This document shows positions 53,113-61,135 of a stretch of 64,000 nt of DNA, one piece after another. Numbering within the stretch: position 1 is the stretch's first letter; every line of letters starts with the position of its first letter. The notes below the pieces were generated by a model, which worked only from the letters and a program-made list of their open reading frames with translations, was not told the DNA's origin and did no database searches. The position numbers and the translations under genes were made by a program. The DNA comes from JALQUL01 sp040382935 (GTDB lineage Bacteria; Pseudomonadota; Gammaproteobacteria; Burkholderiales; Burkholderiaceae_C), in NCBI GenBank assembly GCA_040382935.1, contig JBEIEP010000011.1:1-64000 (forward strand), given 5' to 3'.

Positions 53113-55545
53113 CTACATCCGCATACGCAGGGCTTGGGGGTCAAACGGCGGGTCCATTTGCAGGCGGGCCGGGCGGCGCTCACCCAAAATTTCAATCTCT
53201 AGGTTGAGGTTGCCCTGTGCCAATAGCTTGGTGGGGATATAGCCCTGCGCCAAAGACTGGTCCACGTAGTGGGCGTATCCGCCAGAGGTTACCCAGCCCA
53301 CCACCTCGTTGTTCACCCATATCGGCTCGTCGCCCATCACATCGGCGGTGGTGGCGTCCACCACCATAAAGATGCGGGTCAACGCTGGGCCTTCCTCTTT
53401 CTCTTTAAGCGCCGCAGCACGACCAATAAAGTCGCCTTTGTCAAACTTAATAAAGCGGTCTAAGCCTGCCTCGAACGGGCCATAGATGGGCCTGAACTCG
53501 CGGTACCAAGTACCAAAGTTTTTCTCAAGCCGCAGGCTGAGCAAGGCGCGCATACCAAAGTTGCGTAAACCCAGATCAGCCCCCGCCTCCATCACGCGGT
53601 CGTACAGGCGGCGCTCGTACTCGGGCGAGACCCAGATCTCGTAACCCAAGTCACCGGTGTAGGTGATGCGGTTGATCATGGTGGGCACTTCGGCGATCAC
53701 CATTTCCTTAAAGTCCATGAACTTGAAGGCTGCGTTGGACACGTCCTCGTCCGTCAACCGTGCCAGCAGGTCGCGCGATTTGGGGCCTGCAATCGAAAGG
53801 CCCACCAAATGCATGCCATAGGGCTTGACGATCACCGAACCGTCTTTGGGCAGGGTGGATTCGAACCAACGCATATGGTAGATCTGCGCCTGGCTAGAAC
53901 CCCACATCAAGAAGCGACCTTCGTCGGCTTTGGCAATGGTGAAGTCGCCAATCAATTTGCCTTGATGGTTGAGCATGGGCGTGAGCACAATGCGGCCTTT
54001 TTTGGGCATGCTGTTGGTCATGACCTTGAGCAACCAAGCCTCGGCCCCGGTGCCGGTGATTTCGTACTTGGCAAAGTTGGCGATTTCGGTGACGCCCACG
54101 CCCTCGCGCACGGCTTTGCATTCGGCCTTGATGGGTGCAAAGTCGTTGGAGCGATGGAAGGACACCACGTCTTTGGCATCGGTGCCAGCAGGGGCAAACC
54201 ACAGCGGGGTTTCCATGCCCCAGCTATCGCCCATGACGGCACCTTGCTCACGCATGCGGTCGTACAAAGGCGTGGTTTGCTGGGGGCGAGCCGCTGGCAA
54301 TTCTTCGTTAGGAAAGCGAATCGAAAAGCGGCGCGCGTAGTTCTCGCGCACTTTGGCGTTGGTGTAGCTGCGCGTGGCCCAATCCCCAAAGCGGGCCACA
54401 TCCATGCCCCAGATATCAAAACCGGGATCGCCGTCCACCATCCAGTTGGACAGTGCCAGCCCCACACCACCACCCTGGCTAAAGCCCGCCATCACGCCGC
54501 AGGCGCTCCAGAAGTTGGTACGGCCTTGCACCGGCCCCACCAGTGGGTTGCCGTCGGGAGCAAAGGTAAAGGGCCCATTGATAATGCGTTTGATGCCGGC
54601 GCTCTCTAGGCGTGGGAAGTGTTCAAAGGCCACCTCTAAAGACGGAGCGATGCGGTCAATATCGGGTTGCAACAGTTCTTGGCCAAAGGTCCATGGGGTG
54701 TCTTTGGGTGACCAGGGCACACAGGCTTTCTCGTAAGCGCCCAGTAGCACGCCCTTGCCCTCTTGGCGCAGGTAGCACTCGGCGCCAAAGTCAATCACAT
54801 GGCCGATTTCTTTGCCCATGGATTTGTTAAATTCCACCACCTCGGGGATGTCGTCGGTGACCAAATACATGTGCTCCATGGCCAGCACCGGCAGTTCTAT
54901 ACCCACCATGCGGCCCACCTCGCGCGCCCACAGGCCGCCAGCGTTGACCACGTGCTCGCACTCCACGACGCCTTTGTTGGTGATCACGCGCCAAGTGCCG
55001 TCGGGCTTTTGTTCCAAGGCCTGCACCATGGTTTGCACCTCAAAGGTGGCACCGCCGATTTTGGCGGCTTTGGCGTAGGCGTAGGTGGTGCCAGAGGGGT
55101 CTAGGTGGCCCTCGTTGGGGTCTAGCAAGGCCCCCAAGAAATGCTGTTCTTGCAAAAACGGAAAGTAGGATTTGGCTTCAGACGCCGAAATAATGTGCGT
55201 GTCCATACCCAGGTAGCGCCCTTTTGCCACCGTGGTTTTAAGGAACTCCATGCGCTCGGGCGTATCGGCCAACATAATGCCCGCCGACAGGTGCAAGCCA
55301 CAGGATTGGCCAGAGATCTCTTCGAGTTCTTTGTACAGGCCCACGGTGTAGCTTTGCAGCTTGGCCACGTTGGGGTCGCCGTTGAGCGTATGAAAGCCAC
55401 CCGCCGCATGCCAGGTTGAACCTGAGGTGAGCTGGTCGCGCTCTAGCAGCAACACATCCGACCACCCTTTTTTGGTCAAGTGGTAGGCCACCGAACACCC
55501 CACCACACCGCCGCCAATAATCACTACCTGTGCTGTTGTTTTCAC
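53113..55545 (-). CDS. FAD-dependent dimethylglycine/sarcosine dehydrogenase-like protein (DAO-GcvT fusion)
   Basis: 810 aa from a GTG at 55545. N-terminal DAO-type FAD domain (VVIIGGGVVGCSVAYHLTKKG), then an FAO_M linker near residues 370-430, then GcvT (about 435-720) and GcvT C-terminal barrel. This is the layout of dimethylglycine and sarcosine dehydrogenases, which strip a methyl group as formaldehyde or methylene-THF. The GTG is preferred because GAGG precedes it by eight bases; a 20-codon extension has no such site. The position between mttB and soxB supports a role in stepwise N-demethylation. Confidence 0.9.
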   Translation of the reverse strand: MKTTAQVVIIGGGVVGCSVAYHLTKKGWSDVLLLERDQLTSGSTWHAAGGFHTLNGDPNVAKLQSYTVGLYKELEEISGQSCGLHLSAGIMLADTPERMEFLKTTVAKGRYLGMDTHIISASEAKSYFPFLQEQHFLGALLDPNEGHLDPSGTTYAYAKAAKIGGATFEVQTMVQALEQKPDGTWRVITNKGVVECEHVVNAGGLWAREVGRMVGIELPVLAMEHMYLVTDDIPEVVEFNKSMGKEIGHVIDFGAECYLRQEGKGVLLGAYEKACVPWSPKDTPWTFGQELLQPDIDRIAPSLEVAFEHFPRLESAGIKRIINGPFTFAPDGNPLVGPVQGRTNFWSACGVMAGFSQGGGVGLALSNWMVDGDPGFDIWGMDVARFGDWATRSYTNAKVRENYARRFSIRFPNEELPAARPQQTTPLYDRMREQGAVMGDSWGMETPLWFAPAGTDAKDVVSFHRSNDFAPIKAECKAVREGVGVTEIANFAKYEITGTGAEAWLLKVMTNSMPKKGRIVLTPMLNHQGKLIGDFTIAKADEGRFLMWGSSQAQIYHMRWFESTLPKDGSVIVKPYGMHLVGLSIAGPKSRDLLARLTDEDVSNAAFKFMDFKEMVIAEVPTMINRITYTGDLGYEIWVSPEYERRLYDRVMEAGADLGLRNFGMRALLSLRLEKNFGTWYREFRPIYGPFEAGLDRFIKFDKGDFIGRAAALKEKEEGPALTRIFMVVDATTADVMGDEPIWVNNEVVGWVTSGGYAHYVDQSLAQGYIPTKLLAQGNLNLEIEILGERRPARLQMDPPFDPQALRMRM

Positions 55546-55638
55546 TGCTGTTGTCCTCGTTGTCTCAATCGTTGAATCATAAAAAGAAAACCATGGGCCC
55601 GCCATCCGCGTTTGGCCCTAGAAAGGCTACTAGGTGCT

Positions 55639-57246
55639 CTAAAAATCGGTTTTAACCCCACCTTGCGCCACGCGCTTGGCCACAAACTCGTCTAACTCGG
55701 CTTCTATGGCCGCATCCATTGGGGGGCGCTCGTAAGCGGCCAAGTTTTGTTGCCAGACCTGGTGGGCTTTTTGGTCGGCCGTGGGTTTGCCCGCCTCTTC
55801 CCAGGTTTCAAAGTTGCGCCAGTCCGAAATAATGGGCGAGTAAAACGCTGTCTCAAAACGCTCCAAAGTGTGCGCGGTGCCAAAGTAATGGCCACCGGGG
55901 CCTACGTCCCGAATCGCATCCATCGCCAAACCGGCGGGGCTTACATCCAAGGGGGTTAAAAACTCGGCCACCATTTGCAGCAAGTCGCAGTCCAGTACAA
56001 ACTTTTCGAACGAGGCGGTCAGGCCACCTTCCATCCACCCGGCCGAATGCATGATGAAGTTGCCGCCCGCCGACACCAAGGCCCACAACGAGAACACCGA
56101 TTCGTAGGCTGCTTGCGCGTCCACACTGTTGGCGGCGTTGACATTAGAGGTGCGGTAAGGGATGCCGTACTTGCGGCACAACTGGCCACCGGCCAACACG
56201 GCCTTCATGTACTCGGGTGTACCAAACGCCGGGGCACCGGTTTTCATGTCCACATTAGAGGTAAAGCCGCCGTACACCACTGGCGCACCGGGGCGCACCA
56301 ACTGGGTAAAGGCGATGCCCGCCAAGGCCTCGGCATTTTGCTGGGCCAAGGCACCGGCAATGGTGACCGGGGCCATGGCACCCGCCAGCGTGAAAGGCGT
56401 GAGCATAATGATCTGGTTGCGCGCCGACATCTCCATAATGCCTTGCAGCATGGGGGTGTCTAGGCGCAGGGGCGACGAACTGTTGATGATAGAAAACAGC
56501 GAGGGTTCGCGCTCTAACTGCTCTTGGCTGATGCCCCTGGCGATACGTGCGATCTCTAGACCGTCTAAGTTGCGCTGCTGGCCCAGTGAGTAGGCATGAA
56601 AGGGTTTATCGGTGAGCTTGGCAATGTCCGACAAACACACCAAATGTCGCACTGAGGCGTGTAAATCTACCGGCTCGACAGGGTAGCCCCCCGTGGCGTG
56701 AATGATGTCGTAGCTTTGCGCCAGCTTGACCAGGTTTTGAAAATCTTGGTGGTTACCGGCCCGCCTGCCACCCACCAAATCCGAACAGTTTGGCGGGCTG
56801 GCCACCTGGGCAAAGGCCAGGTTGTTGCCACCAATCCGAATATTGCGCTCGGGGTTGCGGGCGTGGAGGGTGAACTCTGAGGGGCAGGTTTTGATGGCCT
56901 GCAAAATCATGTTGCGGTCAAAACGCACCCGCTCCACGCCGGGGCGCACATCGGCCCCCGCCGCTTTCAAAATCGCCCGTGCACCCTCGTGCATAAAGTC
57001 TATGCCCATCTCCTCCAAAATATCCAAAGAGGTGTTGTGGATGGCTTCTAACTCGTCCTCTGACACCACCGGCATGACCGGGAAACGGTGTTTTAACGAG
57101 CGGTATTTGGTGGTAGAACGGGCCGCTCGGGCCACGCCCGTGCCGCGCCCGCCAGCGCGACGGCGTGTGGGTGCACTGGTGGCCGTCTCTGGCCCGGAAC
57201 CGGGGACCGCAGACGCACTGGCAAGGGGATTGGTGGGGTCTGACAT
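55639..57246 (-). CDS. MttB-superfamily methyltransferase, pyrrolysine-free
   Basis: 535 aa from the ATG at 57246, with a GGAG site nine bases upstream. The first about 50 residues are low complexity and rich in A, T, P and R (RRRAGGRGTGVARAARST). The MttB barrel follows with ELEAIHNTSLDILEEMGI near its start and a FGTPEYMKAVLAGGQLCRKYG segment. There is no internal TAG; the closing TAG gives the normal non-Pyl length. Relatives demethylate glycine betaine or other quaternary amines with a corrinoid protein. Here the neighbour genes suggest a betaine-type substrate. No corrinoid protein or its activator is in the window. Confidence 0.85.
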   Translation of the reverse strand: MSDPTNPLASASAVPGSGPETATSAPTRRRAGGRGTGVARAARSTTKYRSLKHRFPVMPVVSEDELEAIHNTSLDILEEMGIDFMHEGARAILKAAGADVRPGVERVRFDRNMILQAIKTCPSEFTLHARNPERNIRIGGNNLAFAQVASPPNCSDLVGGRRAGNHQDFQNLVKLAQSYDIIHATGGYPVEPVDLHASVRHLVCLSDIAKLTDKPFHAYSLGQQRNLDGLEIARIARGISQEQLEREPSLFSIINSSSPLRLDTPMLQGIMEMSARNQIIMLTPFTLAGAMAPVTIAGALAQQNAEALAGIAFTQLVRPGAPVVYGGFTSNVDMKTGAPAFGTPEYMKAVLAGGQLCRKYGIPYRTSNVNAANSVDAQAAYESVFSLWALVSAGGNFIMHSAGWMEGGLTASFEKFVLDCDLLQMVAEFLTPLDVSPAGLAMDAIRDVGPGGHYFGTAHTLERFETAFYSPIISDWRNFETWEEAGKPTADQKAHQVWQQNLAAYERPPMDAAIEAELDEFVAKRVAQGGVKTDF

Positions 57247-57275
57247 AGGGGCCTGCTCCGTGTAAATCGAGAGTA

Positions 57276-57377
57276 ATTCCACTTCCAAATCATCCGTGTC
57301 GTTGTTACCTAGCCTTGCCGTGCGTGTTGCACTGTCTGCGGCCAGGCGCCTAGACACGAATGATTTGGAAGTGGAAT
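57276..57377. repeat. Inverted repeat with 25-base arms upstream of the MttB-like gene
   Basis: Arms 57276-57300 and 57353-57377 match at 24 of 25 positions and are 52 bases apart. In each outward direction the arm contains the same short ORF start (MIWKWN). It could be a duplicated operator, a duplicated leader or a remnant of an inversion. Confidence 0.75.
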
Positions 57378-57578
57378 AAATTATCGGGTGGCAAGGCCAA
57401 TCGCGTGGCTATGTTTTTGCATATCCTGCATGAGAAATTGTCATCGCTCTATCGTCGCCATACCGTCACTATGCCGTTACCATTGCCGCGCAAGTCCCTT
57501 GTCGCCAGCCTCGGCATCAAGAAATGCCAGTCATTAGCCGGGTAGAATGGCCCTCATCACTGATAACGAAAGCGCATC

Positions 57579-57752
57579 TTGGCAACACCTAACTACGGCT
57601 ACGAAAAACGGCAAAAAGAACTGGCCAAGAAGAAGAAAAAAGAAGAAAAACTCAAGTCCAAGTCCGAGAAAAAAACCCACCTCGATGGCACCGAGGTGGG
57701 TTTGAACGATACGCCCGACAATGGTCAGGCACCCGCTTCAGAGAGCGTTTAA
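57579..57752 (+). CDS. Small lysine-rich conserved protein, 57 aa
   Basis: Read from a TTG at 57579: MATPNYGYEKRQKELAKKKKK, shown only in part, then EEKLKSKSEKK and an acidic end LNDTPDNGQAPASESV. Small proteins starting (M)xxPNYxYEKRQKELAKKxKKE are widespread in Burkholderiales, so this is likely a real gene of unknown function. A GAAAG-like site precedes the TTG. Its coding sequence contains the terminator of the convergent dehydrogenase gene. Confidence 0.65.
   Translation: MATPNYGYEKRQKELAKKKKKEEKLKSKSEKKTHLDGTEVGLNDTPDNGQAPASESV
57669..57701 (-). terminator. Rho-independent terminator of the dehydrogenase gene
   Basis: On the minus strand ACCCACCTCG pairs with CGAGGTGGGT around a seven-base loop and runs into a T stretch. 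It ends the gene at 57760-58686 but lies inside the coding region of the small plus-strand gene. Confidence 0.85.
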
Positions 57753-57759
57753 GGCTGTT

Positions 57760-58686
57760 TTATTCCGCGACCAATTCAGTCGGATAACCAGGGGCGCGTA
57801 ATTCCAGGCCACAGGCTTGTTCAATCATTCGCACCACTTCGGGCGACTGGGCTTCGCTGCCATACAAGCCCCGTGCGCGCCTAAAGATTTGCTGGGTCAT
57901 GCTGCCCAACTCTAGAGGCACGTTGAGTTCTTTGGCAATGTCGTTAACCAGCCCCAAGTCTTTGCACGCCAAGTCCATAGTGAACTTCACGTTGTAGCTG
58001 CCGCTAAGCACCAGTTTGGATTCGGTTTCGTGCACAAAACTGTTGCCCGAGCTGGCGCGAATGGCGCGGTAGGTGGCATCGGGGTCTACCCCGTACATGG
58101 CGGGCAGCATCATGGCCTCGCCAGCCGCTACCAGGTGGATAAAGGCCAACATATTGGTGACCACTTTGACCACCGAGGCGCAACCCATTTTGCCCATGTA
58201 AATGATTTGACCGCCCATGCAAGCCAAGATGGGATTCACCCGCTCGGCTACGTCTTTTTCGCCCCCCACCAACACCGTGATTTGGCCCGATTCGGCCAGG
58301 TGCACACCGCCGGTAACCGGGCATTCGAGCACCGAGATACCCAGCCCATTGGCCTTGTCATTGAGGCGTTGCAAATCGTGCATGTCGGTGGTGCTCATTT
58401 CAATCCACACACCGCCTGCGGCCAGATGGTCGAGCACCCCATTGGCACCCTCTACCACTTTGCGAGAGGCTGCCACCGATGGCAAGGCGGTAATCACCAC
58501 ATTGGCACCCTTAACGGCACCGGCCACATCGTCGGACCACTTGGCACCCTCACCTATCAGGCGTTTGGCGTTGTCTTTGTTTAAGTCGGTTACGGTGACG
58601 TCAAAGCCATTTTTGGTCAGGTTGTGACACAGCGGTTCGCCCAGGTTGCCAAGGCCGATGAATGCGATTTTGAAATTGGAGTTCAT
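57760..58686 (-). CDS. NAD(P)-dependent beta-hydroxyacid dehydrogenase family oxidoreductase
   Basis: 308 aa. Rossmann motif FIGLGNLGEP near residue 10, substrate loop ECPVTGGVHLAESGQITVLVGG (in two parts), and the catalytic lysine in VVKVVTNML. This is the 3-hydroxyisobutyrate / tartronate semialdehyde reductase superfamily. A divergent LysR gene lies upstream and the methylamine genes are beside it, so it may act on a related C3/C4 acid, but the substrate is open. Confidence 0.9.
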   Translation of the reverse strand: MNSNFKIAFIGLGNLGEPLCHNLTKNGFDVTVTDLNKDNAKRLIGEGAKWSDDVAGAVKGANVVITALPSVAASRKVVEGANGVLDHLAAGGVWIEMSTTDMHDLQRLNDKANGLGISVLECPVTGGVHLAESGQITVLVGGEKDVAERVNPILACMGGQIIYMGKMGCASVVKVVTNMLAFIHLVAAGEAMMLPAMYGVDPDATYRAIRASSGNSFVHETESKLVLSGSYNVKFTMDLACKDLGLVNDIAKELNVPLELGSMTQQIFRRARGLYGSEAQSPEVVRMIEQACGLELRAPGYPTELVAE

Positions 58687-58804
58687 AGTTCAATGAAGAA
58701 GTTGGAATGCCGCCATTGTCGGTTGATTTACCGGTGGTTGGCGGGCCGGTGGCAGTCTGTCAGAGCGCCAAGTTTTTCGCAATTAAAGAAAATACTCGTT
58801 TAAA

Positions 58805-58819
58805 ATTAGTTTCGCTAAT
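58805..58819. promoter_or_regulatory. LysR-type box between the dehydrogenase and its regulator
   Basis: ATTAG-TTTCG-CTAAT is an inverted repeat with the T-N11-A form recognised by LysR regulators. It lies in the 193-base divergent region, 119 bases upstream of the dehydrogenase start and 61 before the LysR start. Confidence 0.5.
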
Positions 58820-58879
58820 GCCTGACTAATACCTGCCAATACCCGATTTGACGCCCGCGATGTACCGATATGGACCGAT

Positions 58880-59857
58880 ATGCCACCCCAACCTAAACGT
58901 TCTGCCCTACCCTTAGCACCGGCCACGCCCGCAGCGGATACGCCCGTCACGGCCAAAGGTGCAGAGGCACGGGTCAAACGCCTACCACCCCTTAACTGGT
59001 TGCGCGCCTTTGAGGCCACGGCCCGCACCCTGAGCTTTACCGCTGCGGCGGCGGAGCTGCACATCACCCAGTCGGCCGTCAGTCAACAAATCAAAGCCCT
59101 AGAGGTGTCTTTGGGCCGCCCCCTGTTTGTAAGACGGGTGCGAGGCCTAACCCTAACCGAAGACGCGATGTCTTACCTGCCCACGGTACAGGCGGCCTTT
59201 GCGCTACTGGCACAAGGCACGCGCGAGTTGACCGGCCGCAAACAGCCCAACGTGTTGCACTTGCAGGCCAATTTGTCTTTTACGGTGTATTGGCTCACCC
59301 CCCGCCTAGAGCGATTCTTGGCCAGCCACCCATCGGCCCAACTGAACATCACCACCTCGATTTGGTCGCAAGAAAAGCACCACCAAACACCCTCGTTAGA
59401 GATTTTTTTTGGCACCGAACGCTCGCACGAGCAGGTCGGAAAGCGCCTAACCCAAGAGCATTTGTTCCCGGTGTGCTCCCCAGCTCTAGCCAAAAAAATC
59501 AAAACCCTGGATGACTTGCTGGGCCAGCGCCTGCTGGACTTACCCGGCACCCTAGAGAGCTGGGACGCCTACCTGGCCAGCTACCCTGGCCAACCCAACG
59601 CTATCACGCCGCCCGTGCACCGGGTGAGCACCTGGGCTGTGAGTCTGCAATGGGCGCAAGCGGGCCTAGGCGTGGCCCTGGCCCACGGCACCATTGCCAA
59701 CGACTTGATTGCATCGGGCCAACTGGTGCGGCCCCTGGCCCACCAAATGCCCATGTCAGAAGCCTATTACCTGGTGGCCCCCGAAGGCCTACCCAAAGGC
59801 TCAGCTGCGCTGGCGTTTAAGCAGTGGTTGCTGCGGGAGTTGCCCGAGGTGGGGTGA
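58880..59857 (+). CDS. LysR-family transcriptional regulator, GcvA-like
   Basis: 325 aa. Winged helix-turn-helix near residues 33-92 (NWLRAFEATARTLSFTAAAAEL and ITQSAVSQQIKALE, separately listed) and a substrate-binding domain behind it. The N-terminal 33 residues are rich in A and P and may mean that a later start is used. PPLNWLRAFE is typical of the GcvA branch. Divergent from the dehydrogenase, which it probably controls. Confidence 0.88.
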   Translation: MPPQPKRSALPLAPATPAADTPVTAKGAEARVKRLPPLNWLRAFEATARTLSFTAAAAELHITQSAVSQQIKALEVSLGRPLFVRRVRGLTLTEDAMSYLPTVQAAFALLAQGTRELTGRKQPNVLHLQANLSFTVYWLTPRLERFLASHPSAQLNITTSIWSQEKHHQTPSLEIFFGTERSHEQVGKRLTQEHLFPVCSPALAKKIKTLDDLLGQRLLDLPGTLESWDAYLASYPGQPNAITPPVHRVSTWAVSLQWAQAGLGVALAHGTIANDLIASGQLVRPLAHQMPMSEAYYLVAPEGLPKGSAALAFKQWLLRELPEVG

Positions 59858-59915
59858 GGGGCCGAACCGTGGCAAGCAAAAATTTCCGGCTTTTCACATT
59901 GCCGCAAAACCCCAA

Positions 59916-59950
59916 TAAAAAAAGCGCCAAGGGTTCCCCAAAAGCGCTTT
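59916..59950 (-). terminator. Rho-independent terminator after tRNA-Val(CAC)
   Basis: AAAGCGC pairs with GCGCTTT on the minus strand around a loop with an inner GGG/CCC pair, followed by a T run. 19 bases after the tRNA. Confidence 0.8.
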
Positions 59951-59969
59951 GATCTTGACCTGAAATGTA

Positions 59970-60044
59970 TGGTGGGCGGTACATGGATCGAACATGTGAC
60001 CCCTGCAGTGTGAATGCAGTGCTCTACCGCTGAGCTAACCGCCC
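59970..60044 (-). tRNA. tRNA-Val (anticodon CAC)
   Basis: 75 bases on the minus strand. Acceptor GGGCGGT / ACCGCCC, D arm GCTC..GAGC, anticodon stem CTGCA / TGCAG around TTCACAC (anticodon CAC), T loop GTTCGAT, encoded CCA. It follows dnaQ on the same strand. Confidence 0.95.
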
Positions 60045-60057
60045 GAAAGAGGCGTGA

Positions 60058-60768
60058 TTATGCCACAGCGGGGGCGGGCTTTCGCCAGATGATCTGGCTG
60101 CAGCCTTTGGTCATTCCGTCTAGCAGGGCTTCGTGGGCGGCCAGTTCTTGGTCGTTGGCGCGAAGCACCACCAATTGCAGTGTGCTCAGGTCAAGCGCTT
60201 CGCCTGATGGGCCACTGGCGCTGGTGCTGTCGTCGTCCATGAGCAGGGCGTTTTGGCCCCGAGTGAGGTTGATGTACACGTCCGCTAAAAGCTGGGCGTC
60301 TAGTAACGCGCCGTGCAGGGTGCGGCCGCTGTTGTCTACGCCCAGGCGGCTGCACAGGGCGTCTAGGCTGTTGCGCTTGCCGGGGAATAGCTCCTTGGCC
60401 ATGGCCAAGCTGTCTGTGACTTGCAATACGAATTGGCTCAGTACGGGCAGGCCCGTTAGCTGCAACTCGTTGTCTAAAAAGCTGACGTCAAACGGGGCGT
60501 TGTGAATGATGAGTTCGGCCCCACGCAGATAGTCGACCAACGTCGGGGCGATTTGCGCAAACGGTGGTTTGTCTTTTAGAAACTCGTTGCTGATGCCGTG
60601 AACTTTGAGCGCCTCTTCGTGGCTGTCGCGTCCGGGGTTGACATAAAAATGCAGGTTGTTGCCGGTTTGGCGGCGGTTGACGAGTTCAACACAGCCGATT
60701 TCAATGATGCGGTCGCCGTTGCTGGCCGATAGGCCTGTGGTTTCGGTGTCGAGAACGATTTGGCGCAT
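60058..60768 (-). CDS. dnaQ: DNA polymerase III subunit epsilon
   Basis: 236 aa from the ATG at 60768; the upstream extension overlaps fdx in another frame. Exonuclease motifs: IVLDTETTGL (D7, E9), HNAPFDVSFLDNEL and HGALLDAQLLADVY with the late histidine and aspartate. It proofreads replication errors in complex with the alpha subunit. The C-terminal polymerase-binding tail is about 55 residues. 14 bases after fdx. Confidence 0.94.
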   Translation of the reverse strand: MRQIVLDTETTGLSASNGDRIIEIGCVELVNRRQTGNNLHFYVNPGRDSHEEALKVHGISNEFLKDKPPFAQIAPTLVDYLRGAELIIHNAPFDVSFLDNELQLTGLPVLSQFVLQVTDSLAMAKELFPGKRNSLDALCSRLGVDNSGRTLHGALLDAQLLADVYINLTRGQNALLMDDDSTSASGPSGEALDLSTLQLVVLRANDQELAAHEALLDGMTKGCSQIIWRKPAPAVA

Positions 60769-60782
60769 GGCTTGATCTGGCT

Positions 60783-61121
60783 TTAACCCAGCTCTTTGGC
60801 GTGGTTGATGGAGTAACGGGGGATCTCTATCGTAAGGTCTTGCTGCGCCAAAATGGCCTGGCAACTTAAACGCGATTGCGGCTCCAAGCCCCAGGCGCGG
60901 TCAAGTAAATCGTCTTCGACTTCATCGGACGGGGCGAGTGAGGCGAACCCGCTACGTACCACCACATGGCAGGTGGTACAGGCGGCGCTCATGTCGCAGG
61001 CGTGCTCAATGGCGATGCCGTTTTCTAGCAGGGCTTCGCAAATACTGGTGCCTGCGGGTGCTTGCACGGTCGCGCCCTTGGGGCAGGCTTCATGGTGCGG
61101 CAGTATGGTGATGATGGGCAT
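60783..61121 (-). CDS. fdx: ISC-type [2Fe-2S] ferredoxin
   Basis: 112 aa, adrenodoxin-like. Cluster ligands C42, C48, C51 and C87 are all present (ACDMSAACTTCHVVV and LSCQA). It supplies electrons during iron-sulfur cluster assembly. 14 bases after hscA in isc order. Confidence 0.95.
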   Translation of the reverse strand: MPIITILPHHEACPKGATVQAPAGTSICEALLENGIAIEHACDMSAACTTCHVVVRSGFASLAPSDEVEDDLLDRAWGLEPQSRLSCQAILAQQDLTIEIPRYSINHAKELG

Positions 61122-61135
61122 GATTAATTGATCAA

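Noticed and set aside
55639..57246. Possible pyrrolysine codon in the MttB-like gene
   Set aside because: The only TAG is the final stop, and the length already equals pyrrolysine-free relatives.
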